Shown here piece by piece: positions 40,716 through 48,899 of a DNA stretch of 59,527 bases (the first letter of the stretch is position 1; every line of letters starts with the position of its first letter). Position numbers and translations under genes: made by a program. The notes beneath the pieces were generated by a model, which worked only from the letters and a program-made list of their open reading frames with translations, ran no database searches and had not been told where the DNA came from. Source of the stretch: a virus. Location: positions 1 to 59,527 of IMG/VR virus record IMGVR_UViG_3300027976_000042; one strand, written 5' to 3'.

Positions 40716-41201
40716 TCAGCGAAGCAGTTGCATTGGGGCGCTTCCCTTTTCGTCGATTATGGCCTGCATCACGCAGATGGCATCTGCCATGTCGTGGGTC
40801 ATCTTCTTCGCCTTCGGCCGGATTTCCATAGCCCTCGCAATCATCGCGTCTTTTGATGCCCCCCCGTGGCCAGTAGCCAGGTTCTTCAGTTCGGTGGGGG
40901 CGTAAGCCCTGTATGGTATGTCCTTGGCCTCGCAGAAGAGGATGATCACTCCTTCAAAACGGGCCTGCAGTTTGACACCGCTGCCCTTTGTGCAATTTGA
41001 CGATTCGAACGATACAATGTCCAGGCCTGGCCCCAGTCTCATCTTCTCGAGAAAATTCCAGAGCCTCAGGAGTCTCATCCCGGGGGACTCATCTTTGTTC
41101 TTGGAAAGATCAATTACGCCGAAGGTCCCATCGGTGTGGGACCATCCGCAAGTCGTTGCCGGGTCAAGTCCGAGGACTCGGATATCTTCATTGCTGTCCA
41201 T
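40716..41201 (-). CDS. ruvC: RuvC-like Holliday junction resolvase, 161 aa
   Basis: The first catalytic strand is RVLGLDPATTCGWSHTDGTF (Asp 13). FESSN supplies the Glu, and KNLATGHGGASKDAMIARAM followed by THDMADAICVMQAI supplies the C-terminal Asp pair, in the RuvC RNase H-fold order. Length fits single-domain RuvC. It would resolve branched recombination or replication DNA before packaging. It lies downstream of RecA in the same operon. Confidence 0.85.
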   Translation of the reverse strand: MDSNEDIRVLGLDPATTCGWSHTDGTFGVIDLSKNKDESPGMRLLRLWNFLEKMRLGPGLDIVSFESSNCTKGSGVKLQARFEGVIILFCEAKDIPYRAYAPTELKNLATGHGGASKDAMIARAMEIRPKAKKMTHDMADAICVMQAIIDEKGSAPMQLLR

Positions 41202-41209
41202 TCGTCATG

Positions 41210-41824
41210 CTACTCCTGGAGTGTAAAGGCGTCAAGAGTGGAGAGCACCCTCCTTGACGGCCTTCTATCTTCCCAGACCCACATCGAGATCATGGGGTGA
41301 ATCGAAAGGGTGTCGATCGACATCGTTTTCCTGCTGCCGTATCTGTAATACACCATCAGGACTCCCTTGCTGGATCTGAAGACCATCGCCGTGTCGTCTA
41401 CCCTATGTCTGCTGACCCAGGCTCCGGCGGTGTTTTTCGCTTCTGTGAATTCATCTTCGAGGATCTTGGCTGGCGACCTTGATCTCCCGGTTTTTGCGTG
41501 GGCCTCTTCCAGATCGACTCCTCCTGTCCCGACCATCACCCCCAACTCAATATCGGCGGCTTTAGCCGGAACCCTTCTATACACCAGAATAGACCCTTCA
41601 AGTTCGCCGAATGACTCCAATGAAAGGTTTATCAGGGGGCACTCGGAAATCCCTCTGGGCTTGTATCCATCGGGAAGCCCGAGTCTTTTTGCGACCATCG
41701 AGGCAACCAAAGATGATTCGTCTCTCGACGTGTTGCTCGGCTCTTTCCTCTTATCTCGCATCGCCGCCGCCATCCGGTCTCTGATCTGGCCTGGGGTTTC
41801 TTGTTCGTCCTCTGTATCAGTCAT
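41210..41824 (-). CDS. Hypothetical protein, 204 aa
   Basis: A charged N-terminal tail (about 1-45) precedes a domain with GELEGSILVYRRVPAKAADI and a basic beta-rich end (VLMVYYRYGSRKTMSIDTL). Its position between RecA and RuvC suggests a recombination or replication role, which the sequence does not confirm. Confidence 0.6.
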   Translation of the reverse strand: MTDTEDEQETPGQIRDRMAAAMRDKRKEPSNTSRDESSLVASMVAKRLGLPDGYKPRGISECPLINLSLESFGELEGSILVYRRVPAKAADIELGVMVGTGGVDLEEAHAKTGRSRSPAKILEDEFTEAKNTAGAWVSRHRVDDTAMVFRSSKGVLMVYYRYGSRKTMSIDTLSIHPMISMWVWEDRRPSRRVLSTLDAFTLQE

Positions 41825-41842
41825 GGTCTTTGAGTTGCCGTA

Positions 41843-43279
41843 TTATTCACCTTCGTCCTCGTCTTCCTCTTCTTCGGAGGTGTGGACTGTCCCCGCGGCG
41901 CCGGCCGCACTTGACGAAAACTCCAAAAAGTTCGGGACCTGTCCGCCCCACTCCGACGGGAAGTAAACTTGCGAAATTCTTGGTGGCATCTCAATGTCGA
42001 ACTTTGACATAAACCATGCGATGTGGTCTACCGAGTGTATCGCTTTGTAGAAGTCGATGTAGCCCATCGGCCTGCCGTCGGACCCGATGTCTCGTTCCTC
42101 GCACCAAAATTTTGGCCCCTTCACTTTTGAAATTCCGCAGAGATCCGAAGCGTAAAGTGCATCGATCGTGGGTCTCTCAAAAATGACCCCTCTCTGGAAG
42201 TCGACCTCAGAGGTGAATTGTCGGAACGGGAATCGGACCTTGTTCTTCTTGAAGGTGTGCCTGATCTGGAAACCTCTTTTGCCGCCCGAGGCGTCTTTGA
42301 TCACGGCACCCTTTTGCAGGTATTCCCAGTAGGTCGTGAAAAAGTCGAGGGATTTGCCACCCTCCCCTTTGACCTTGTCAATGGTCGCTCTTTTGATCCT
42401 CGACTCCAGGCCGGTGTAAATCTTCTCCTTTCCCTGGTTCCCGAAGATCAGGGTTGTGTTTGTGTCTTTGAGCCTCTTTCTCACGTGCTCCAGGTAAGGC
42501 TTCAGAATGCGGGCTTTTTCGCCAAACCCCACTGAGAGAATCTTGGAAACTTCCAGACTTTGATCTTGCACATTATTCGTGGCCGATCCAGCCACGGAGT
42601 CAAATATGATGATCTTTGGCAGGGTGCCTCCCTTGTCATATTTTTCAAATGTGTCCAAGGCATCCAGAACCATTTGCAAGCCGCTCTCGAATGTGTCGGC
42701 CTGGAAAAAGTTGTCTTGGAATAGGTCGTAGTGTTCGCCCAAGACAGCTGCTGCGTGAGAGTGGACTACTGCATCTTCGGTTTCCACCATTGCTGCAAAG
42801 CCGCCCACGTCCATCACCATTTTGGACATCCAATACATCGATGTTGTCTTTCCGCACCCCTCAAAGCCCAGCATCTCGCCGATCTTTCTTGTTGCATACC
42901 CAGGCCGCCCCAACGCCCACATGGCGCAAATGTCCGGCAGGAAGATGTAGCTGACGTGCTCTCCCACTTCATCCATCGTGGCAAGTTCGGATTTTCCATA
43001 GCGCTTCCGCGCTTTGTCCCCGTTCCGAAATTCTTTCATGGCGGCCCTCATCCCTTCCTGGGTGGCAGGCTCTACCTTTTTCTTTTTCGGAACTTTTTTC
43101 TTTGGCTCTGCTGCCAACTGTTTTGCGGTGCTGGCTTTTCTTACCGGCGGGCTGCCGACTTCGTTGTCGTCCAGGGTTCGTGCCTTCGTCCCTGACGGCG
43201 TCTTCTTGCTTGTCTCTTTAGCGACAGCCTCTGCTGGCACCTCGGATACAACTTCTTCCTCTTTTTCTTTTGGGTTCAT
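41843..43279 (-). CDS. recA: RecA/UvsX-like recombinase, 478 aa
   Basis: After a Lys/Pro-rich N-terminal extension of about 90 residues comes the RecA core: Walker A GFEGCGKTTS, a following VETEDAV (RecA's E-x-D-A region), Walker B KIIIFDSVAGS, then RKRLKDTNTTLIFGNQGKEK (RecA N-Q region). The C-terminus is acidic (EEEEDEDEGE). It forms filaments on single-stranded DNA for strand exchange and recombination-dependent replication. The long basic extension is unusual for bacterial RecA. A hairpin with four T sits just before its start. Confidence 0.88.
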   Translation of the reverse strand: MNPKEKEEEVVSEVPAEAVAKETSKKTPSGTKARTLDDNEVGSPPVRKASTAKQLAAEPKKKVPKKKKVEPATQEGMRAAMKEFRNGDKARKRYGKSELATMDEVGEHVSYIFLPDICAMWALGRPGYATRKIGEMLGFEGCGKTTSMYWMSKMVMDVGGFAAMVETEDAVVHSHAAAVLGEHYDLFQDNFFQADTFESGLQMVLDALDTFEKYDKGGTLPKIIIFDSVAGSATNNVQDQSLEVSKILSVGFGEKARILKPYLEHVRKRLKDTNTTLIFGNQGKEKIYTGLESRIKRATIDKVKGEGGKSLDFFTTYWEYLQKGAVIKDASGGKRGFQIRHTFKKNKVRFPFRQFTSEVDFQRGVIFERPTIDALYASDLCGISKVKGPKFWCEERDIGSDGRPMGYIDFYKAIHSVDHIAWFMSKFDIEMPPRISQVYFPSEWGGQVPNFLEFSSSAAGAAGTVHTSEEEEDEDEGE

Positions 43280-43282
43280 TGC

Positions 43283-43315
43283 AAAACGGCGACAAGGCGG
43301 GCGGCCTTATCGCCG
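43283..43315 (-). terminator. Hairpin in front of recA; attenuator candidate
   Basis: CGGCGATAAGGC pairs with GCCTTGTCGCCG around five bases and is followed by TTTT on the minus strand, only four bases before the recA start codon. It could cause partial termination between the acidic-tail gene and recA, or mask the recA start. Confidence 0.65.
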
Positions 43316-43344
43316 TAGCGGTTAAAGGTTATGTGACTTTCAGG

Positions 43345-44865
43345 TCAGTCTTCGTCGTCGAGCATCGCCGAGATTTTAGTCCTGCTTCCTGAGTTGGAGC
43401 GGGCCGAAGAATCGACAGCCGCTTTACTGGCCTGCTTCTCTGCCTTTTTGGGTGCTTCGTCTTCATCAAACGGGGGAGCGTCTTCTTCGTCCACCGGTGA
43501 CAACGGGGGCTCCTCCTTCTTGGCCTTTGTGGGCTTTGCCGGAGGCAAGTCGTCGTCGTCGTCTTTTGATGCCTTTGACTTGACCGGGGGGAGATCATCA
43601 TCAATCAGATCGTCCTCCTTGTCCAACCCGGACTTTGCTTTTGCCGCTCCTTTTGCCGGAGGCTCATCGTCGTCGATGTCTTTCTTGCGATTGGATTTCG
43701 ACGCGGCTGCTGGTGGCAGATCGTCGTCGTCGTCCTTGTGGCTGCTCGCCCGGGACTTACCGGTCATTGGGATGTCGTCGTCTTCCTCTTCTTGAATCGA
43801 CCTTTTTTCTGGTTTTGACTTCCTGTCCCGGCTTCCCATGGCTGAGCGGGGCGACGCCTTACTTGCCGACGAGGAGGCACCAAAGAGCTTCGAAATGAGA
43901 GCCTCATATTCAAGTCCTTCATTGCCCCAAGCCTCGATCATCAGATCTTTCGCATCTTCTCCGTGAGGCAAAAGAGCCTCCGCGGCCACCTTTGCCGTCT
44001 CGATGGCTGTCATGCTCACGAACACCTCTTCCGGGGTCAAGCGGTTGGCCAGGTTTGACTTTGAGATTTTGAACCTGGCCTCATCCTCCAGAACGTAGGC
44101 ATTGTAGACCGACTGGCCTCCCTGAGGGGGCCGGCAAAGAGACACTTCGCACAACGCCATGTTCCTTGGGTCTGTAATGTCCCCGTGGTAAAACCGGCCT
44201 TCGAAGTCGTCTTGTTCCAGTTCAGTGTGTCCCTTTACGAGCGTATCCAGGCTCTCGGCAAGCCCCCAGACTCCGGAGTCTTTCTTTTTCTTTGTGCCGG
44301 ACTTGGCCGAAAGTTCCTCGTATTGATACGGGAAAATCGCCTGCCTTGAGCACACGAGGAACTTGTTCACCAGGTCGCGCCTTTCTGGGACTACGACGTT
44401 CATCCCGATTCTCAAGTCAGACCGGCGAAGCAAGTGATCTTTCCATGCGTCGTCGTCTTTTTTGATCTTCTTCGTTTCGAGATCCTTCCCGATGAGATGC
44501 CAGTAATCCGTCCCGTCCCATGCGGTTTTCCAGAGAAGCTCGACCGGATCGGTCTCTTCCGGACCAAAGAAGAACTTTGGAGAAATGATATTGTGAGTCC
44601 CACCAACGCCCCTCCACTGTGGGAACAGCCACATCCATTCGGAAAAGCTGTCGTCTTCGAGCCGGAAGGGAAGGTAGGACCCCTTGTCGTATTCGCCATC
44701 CTCGTCCACCGCGATTGCCGGCAAGACACCAAATATGATGGCCGCGTCTTTACTGGCAAAAACGACCTGGGATGTTGCCGATGGAAGGAAGGTCAAGTCT
44801 TTAAAACTTCCTCCCCCTGTGTCTGAGGCTCTGAGTGCGTCAGTGATTCTTTGTCTTTTTCTCAT
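43345..44865 (-). CDS. Candidate ssDNA-binding protein with long acidic tail, 506 aa
   Basis: Residues 1-325 are globular with many aromatics (WMWLFPQWRGVGGTHN, YWHLIGKD). Residues about 330-506 are low complexity, with several D-D-D-D-L-P-P-type acidic repeats separated by Lys/Ala/Ser stretches, ending SAMLDDED. A globular domain plus acidic C-terminal tip, encoded between DnaE and RecA, is what one expects of a phage single-stranded DNA-binding protein. I see no diagnostic OB-fold or zinc motif, so this is inference from context and tail. Confidence 0.5.
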   Translation of the reverse strand: MRKRQRITDALRASDTGGGSFKDLTFLPSATSQVVFASKDAAIIFGVLPAIAVDEDGEYDKGSYLPFRLEDDSFSEWMWLFPQWRGVGGTHNIISPKFFFGPEETDPVELLWKTAWDGTDYWHLIGKDLETKKIKKDDDAWKDHLLRRSDLRIGMNVVVPERRDLVNKFLVCSRQAIFPYQYEELSAKSGTKKKKDSGVWGLAESLDTLVKGHTELEQDDFEGRFYHGDITDPRNMALCEVSLCRPPQGGQSVYNAYVLEDEARFKISKSNLANRLTPEEVFVSMTAIETAKVAAEALLPHGEDAKDLMIEAWGNEGLEYEALISKLFGASSSASKASPRSAMGSRDRKSKPEKRSIQEEEDDDIPMTGKSRASSHKDDDDDLPPAAASKSNRKKDIDDDEPPAKGAAKAKSGLDKEDDLIDDDLPPVKSKASKDDDDDLPPAKPTKAKKEEPPLSPVDEEDAPPFDEDEAPKKAEKQASKAAVDSSARSNSGSRTKISAMLDDED

Positions 44866-44874
44866 ATTATTGTC

Positions 44875-47800
44875 TTACTGATTTTCCGTTTCCGGGAATA
44901 TTATTGTGTCTGCGACCAAGGAGCGTTTGCCTCCAAAGTCATTGATTCTTCCATTCACCACAACCAAGTCCCTGACTTTTAAGAAGTCTGCGACCTCAGA
45001 ATAGAGGTCACTGAAGACTGTTACCGAAGCAGTTGAATCTTGATTAGCAACCGAGATGAAGCACATGGCGTCTCCCTTTTTCGTGTTGATCTTCTTGATT
45101 TCCCTGACAACTCCCCCTATCGACGTTCTCGCTCCGTCTGCCCTCGCTGCTACGACCGAAGCACACTGAACGGATCTCTCCGTTATCCTGGAGAGGTATC
45201 CAGCATAGTCCGGCTCGATCATCGGGAACGCATCTCCCTGAGCCTTCATTACCTGAATCTCGTTTAGATCCGTGAACGAGCTTTGTTTCTCCCCCCTCAG
45301 CTCCAGATATCTCCTGTAGATTGCATTTCTTCCCAGGATACTATCCCGGGGTCCGACGCCGAACAGGTTATCCATGGCCCCAGACCAGATCAAAGCTGAG
45401 AATACTCTCTTGTTCGCTTTCTTCCGATCAATCTTCTGGTAAAGCTCCTCCATTGAGCAGAACGGCCTGGCCTCGATGACAGCTTCGGCCGCCGTCTTGA
45501 CTCCGTGGACCATCCTGAGAGGGAACACGATGCGTCCCTTGTCTGACCTGCCCACCTTGTCGGCGACGAACACATCAACATCACTTGATATGACATCAGG
45601 TGTCGAGATGTATCTCGAGCAGAATCTGGCGTTAGCTCTCAGGTCGTCCTTGCTACTATTCTGCAGGGCGCTTGCCCACCACTCGACCGGGTAATTCTCC
45701 TTGAGGTATTGGCAAACATATCCCAAATAAGAGTAAGCCAGTGAGTGACTATTTGACACCACCACCCCATTGGCGATGAAGTTGTGATCCTTGCTGTCGA
45801 CCTCAAGGTCCCGGGTGGGCGCCATGCCTAAGCTTCTGACAGAGACAATTTTGCTCAATTGCGTAATCTCGCAATCGCTGTGTGGCCACTGAGTGAACAC
45901 ACGCCATCCATTTTGCAGGATTTCCCATAGAGGGCGCTGGGTCCCGTCTTCGCAGAGGTATTTGTGATTTATTGATGTCTGCAATTTCATCTCATTCTCC
46001 AGCTCCACCTCCCACAGCTCGGCTTCCGAATCCATCACGTCCGTCACCCGGACGAAATGTTCAGAGCCCGTAGCAACTTCATAAGCCTTCACGAATTCTC
46101 CCTTCTCAATGCATCCGATGGGCCTGTCCCCGTTGGGCGTTTGCAGTTTCACGTCAAGCCCGATGCATTTATTAAACGAGTAGTTCGAGGCGGCAATGCA
46201 GAGCGAGATAAATGATTCGGTCTGGGATTCCGTCCATCCATTGGCTGACAGCCTTAATCTGATCTCCGGGATCAGGGCATCCATTTTGTCTTTCTTTTTC
46301 TTCCCCACAATCTCCCGGATCTCATCGGCTTCTTCCTCTGAATAGCCGCAGGCAATCTGGAACATCTCTGTGATCTGCTCCTGAAAAAGACAAACCCCGC
46401 CGGTGGGCTCGAGAATGCCTTTTACCGATGGGTGAACGAAAGACGGGTTCTTAGACATATCCCTCACTCCAACCCACTGGTCGACCAGAGTTGTCTCCCC
46501 GTCCGGCATCAAAGCAAACAGGGTCCCTGGCCTCCCGGCGGCGGTCATCTGGGCCAGGTCGAGAATCGAGACTGGCTTGTATCGGCGAGAGAGATCGATC
46601 CCGATCGGCTTGTTGAACTGAAACACCGTTTCATTTCTGCCTTCATGAAAAGCTAACCAAGTCTTCTCGTCATCCAAGGGAATGTCGTAGATATCGATGT
46701 TCTTCCCCCTGATTCTTCCGACCCATGATACGGCGCCGCTGACATCCTTTAGGGTGTTCAACCCTAGGATGTCCATCTTTATCAGCCCCATGGCCTCCAC
46801 CGGTCCCATCGGATACTGAGTGCATTCTTCTCCGTTTACCCGGCAAATGGGGATGATGTCTGGAATTGAAGAGTCTGCTGCGGCATAGGCCGAAGCGTGT
46901 CGCCCGATTGATTTCGGAATATTGAGGACGTCCTCAACTCCTCGTCTTACCTGGGGATACTTCTCAAAGAAGTTTGCCACGATCGGTATTTCGTCAATGA
47001 TCCCGGGATGAAAGACTTCCATTTCGTCCGTGTATCCGAAGATCCATCCTTTTGAGTCCGCTACCCCTTGAGGGGCAAAGGGCAATGCTTTTGCCACCTC
47101 ATCCACCTCAAGAGCCTTTTCCGGATCGGTCTGAGTCGATAGCACCACCCGAGAGACCTCCCTGATTGCGCTTCTGCCTCTGATGGTTCCCAGGGTGCAG
47201 ATCCTGATGAATCTGTCCCCAAGCTCGGCTTTCATAATCTCAGCGACCACTGATGGGTTGGCAAAGTCCAAATCGATGTCGGGGAATTTTCTCCTACCGA
47301 TCCGAGCATTAGACAGAAATCTGTAAAAGCTTAGGCCCCACTTGATAGGGTCCAAGTGGGTGATATTCAAAAGGTAAGCCAGCAAACATCCAGCCGCGGA
47401 TCCACGCCCGGGGCCGCTATTCTCGCCGGCAGCTCTGGCTTTCCGGCACACCTCCTCGACAAAGAGGAAGTATGGCAAGAAGTTGACAACCCCATTGTTG
47501 GCAATGACTTCGATCTCCTCTTCCAGCCGTGTTATATATTCCGGTTCGTCTCTTGGCATTCTGCCATGCTCCTTAATCAGATCTGCGATCATCCTAAGAT
47601 ATTGGGCGTCAAGGTCTTCCGGAAATTTGTCTTTCACCTTCTGAGGGACGTTGACGGAGGGCATCCGAATCCGGGTCTCGACGTGGATTTTGTCCACCAT
47701 TGAAACCAGGAGTTCGTTGTTTTCGACAGCCTCTTTGAACTCGGAAGAGAAGTCTGCCAACCCCAGGCTGCCGGACCATAGATCCCACGCCTGCTCCGTG

Positions 47801-48057
47801 GTCATCTGGTAGTAGGCCTCTGTGAATCTCCAGCCATCCGGGTTCCCGTTTTGCAGGAGGATGTCTTGAACAAACTTGAGGTCGGGGCTGACCATATGAC
47901 TGTCCGTGGTCAGCAAAAGCGGAAGTTTTAGGTCGTTTGCCAGCTCCATCATCTCCAAGTTTATGAACCTCTGGGTGTCACCACTTGGCATGTCGAACGT
48001 GCACTCCTTGCCTACTTTGCCACCTGCCACGCTCCACGATTTGATCCTTTTTCCCAT
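44875..48057 (-). CDS. dnaE: DNA polymerase III alpha (DnaE), C-terminal polypeptide with intein, 1060 aa
   Basis: It begins with the end of the PHP domain (LKLPLLLTTDSHM; Asp 52 and His 54). The polymerase core follows: GPGRGSAAGCLLAYLLNIT (about 215-233), PDIDLDF with catalytic Asp 260 and 262, and KMDILGLNTL with Asp 429. The fingers region NYSFNK is interrupted by a 139-residue intein (631-769) and resumes at SHSLAYSYLGY. A C-terminal OB domain (about 960-1045, ISVANQDSTASVTVFSDLYS) is present. After splicing the chain would be 921 residues. The start overlaps the previous stop as TAATG and has its own strong GGAGGAAA site, so the N-terminal PHP part is a separate protein. It is the replicative polymerase of the phage. 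Confidence 0.95.
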   Translation of the reverse strand: MGKRIKSWSVAGGKVGKECTFDMPSGDTQRFINLEMMELANDLKLPLLLTTDSHMVSPDLKFVQDILLQNGNPDGWRFTEAYYQMTTEQAWDLWSGSLGLADFSSEFKEAVENNELLVSMVDKIHVETRIRMPSVNVPQKVKDKFPEDLDAQYLRMIADLIKEHGRMPRDEPEYITRLEEEIEVIANNGVVNFLPYFLFVEEVCRKARAAGENSGPGRGSAAGCLLAYLLNITHLDPIKWGLSFYRFLSNARIGRRKFPDIDLDFANPSVVAEIMKAELGDRFIRICTLGTIRGRSAIREVSRVVLSTQTDPEKALEVDEVAKALPFAPQGVADSKGWIFGYTDEMEVFHPGIIDEIPIVANFFEKYPQVRRGVEDVLNIPKSIGRHASAYAAADSSIPDIIPICRVNGEECTQYPMGPVEAMGLIKMDILGLNTLKDVSGAVSWVGRIRGKNIDIYDIPLDDEKTWLAFHEGRNETVFQFNKPIGIDLSRRYKPVSILDLAQMTAAGRPGTLFALMPDGETTLVDQWVGVRDMSKNPSFVHPSVKGILEPTGGVCLFQEQITEMFQIACGYSEEEADEIREIVGKKKKDKMDALIPEIRLRLSANGWTESQTESFISLCIAASNYSFNKCIGLDVKLQTPNGDRPIGCIEKGEFVKAYEVATGSEHFVRVTDVMDSEAELWEVELENEMKLQTSINHKYLCEDGTQRPLWEILQNGWRVFTQWPHSDCEITQLSKIVSVRSLGMAPTRDLEVDSKDHNFIANGVVVSNSHSLAYSYLGYVCQYLKENYPVEWWASALQNSSKDDLRANARFCSRYISTPDVISSDVDVFVADKVGRSDKGRIVFPLRMVHGVKTAAEAVIEARPFCSMEELYQKIDRKKANKRVFSALIWSGAMDNLFGVGPRDSILGRNAIYRRYLELRGEKQSSFTDLNEIQVMKAQGDAFPMIEPDYAGYLSRITERSVQCASVVAARADGARTSIGGVVREIKKINTKKGDAMCFISVANQDSTASVTVFSDLYSEVADFLKVRDLVVVNGRINDFGGKRSLVADTIIFPETENQ
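45751..46167 (-). other. Mini-intein within DnaE, 139 residues
   Basis: Starts with Cys (CIGLDVKLQTPNGDRPIGCI, block A) and has a TSINHKYL block B with the T-x2-H. It ends DLEVDSKDHNFIANGVVVSN (blocks F and G), followed by extein Ser. No homing-endonuclease domain is present. The insertion falls between NK and SHS of the conserved FNKSHS motif, four residues beyond the site used by cyanobacterial split DnaE inteins. The residue before the final Asn is Ser rather than the commoner His. All residues needed for autocatalytic splicing appear present. Confidence 0.95.
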
Positions 48058-48899
48058 TATAGTATTTCCTCCGTCTCTAGGCTGCCTACAGAGACAACCC
48101 CACTGGATGTTAAATGTTTGATGAAGTCCTTCGTTCCGAATCTCTCGGGTGTAACCGAAATGATTTTCGTGACTCCGGGCTTTCCGGCGGCTTGCTTTGC
48201 GGTCATGTCTCCCAGGTTAGTCTCGAGAATGTCATACGGCATGAATGCACAAGTCTCTCCATCTTCTGTCTCGGCGATGACTACTTCTTTTGCCCAGTCT
48301 GAGTTTGACGGAGTGGGCATCACTTCCACAAATAGTCGACCCTTAAAGATTTTCCTAAGCCTCTTGATTGATTTGGCAGCTTCGTGCCTTTCACCCCTGA
48401 TGAGGGGGTAAGACACTGGCCCGAGAATACACCCGGTGCCGCAAATCAGATTCTCGGAGAAGTTGTAGAGATCTTGCCAGGTCACCCTTGGTTTTGAATT
48501 GCCGAACTTTTTGACAACTCGGCCTTCCTGCCACGATGTGTTGCAGAGACACATCAGGTCTCTGTAACCTGCCGTGTTCCTGGCCCACAGGGTCAGATGG
48601 AAGTAATCGAATTTCGTCCGTTTTTTCCCGGGCTGCTCCACAAACTCGTAGTCGTCTCCAGGGTGAAGGTAGACTTCAACCCCCGGTATGGGCTTTATCT
48701 CCCTCTCCCTGCTGAGGCGAAATAGATCGTAGTGTCCCATGACGTAGCCGTGGTCGGTGCAAGAGCACGCTAAAAGGCTGTGTTTGGTGCACCAATTGAT
48801 GTAATCGCCAACCGTGCTGACAGCATCCAATATGGAATTATCCGTATGGACGTGCAGTGGGTAAATTTTACTCTTGGTCGGGGGCTCCGTTTTTTTCAT
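48057..48899 (-). CDS. dnaE: DNA polymerase III alpha, N-terminal PHP polypeptide, 280 aa
   Basis: I start at ATG 48899 (MKKTEPPTKSKIYPLHVHTD), which overlaps the primase stop as ATGA. PHP motifs are HVH (16-18), CTDHG, GVEVYL, YFHLTLWARN and LICGTGC, giving most metal ligands of an active PHP phosphoesterase. The last Asp/His pair is in the downstream polypeptide. About 110 residues after LFVEVMP, to the end of this protein and into the next, have no counterpart in ordinary DnaE. The protein presumably pairs with the 1060-residue chain and may supply proofreading. Confidence 0.88.
   Translation of the reverse strand: MKKTEPPTKSKIYPLHVHTDNSILDAVSTVGDYINWCTKHSLLACSCTDHGYVMGHYDLFRLSREREIKPIPGVEVYLHPGDDYEFVEQPGKKRTKFDYFHLTLWARNTAGYRDLMCLCNTSWQEGRVVKKFGNSKPRVTWQDLYNFSENLICGTGCILGPVSYPLIRGERHEAAKSIKRLRKIFKGRLFVEVMPTPSNSDWAKEVVIAETEDGETCAFMPYDILETNLGDMTAKQAAGKPGVTKIISVTPERFGTKDFIKHLTSSGVVSVGSLETEEIL

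Noticed and set aside
48050-48065. Programmed frameshift joining the two DnaE frames
   Set aside because: No slippery heptamer or downstream structure is obvious, and a strong Shine-Dalgarno stands before the second ATG. Independent initiation is the simpler reading.
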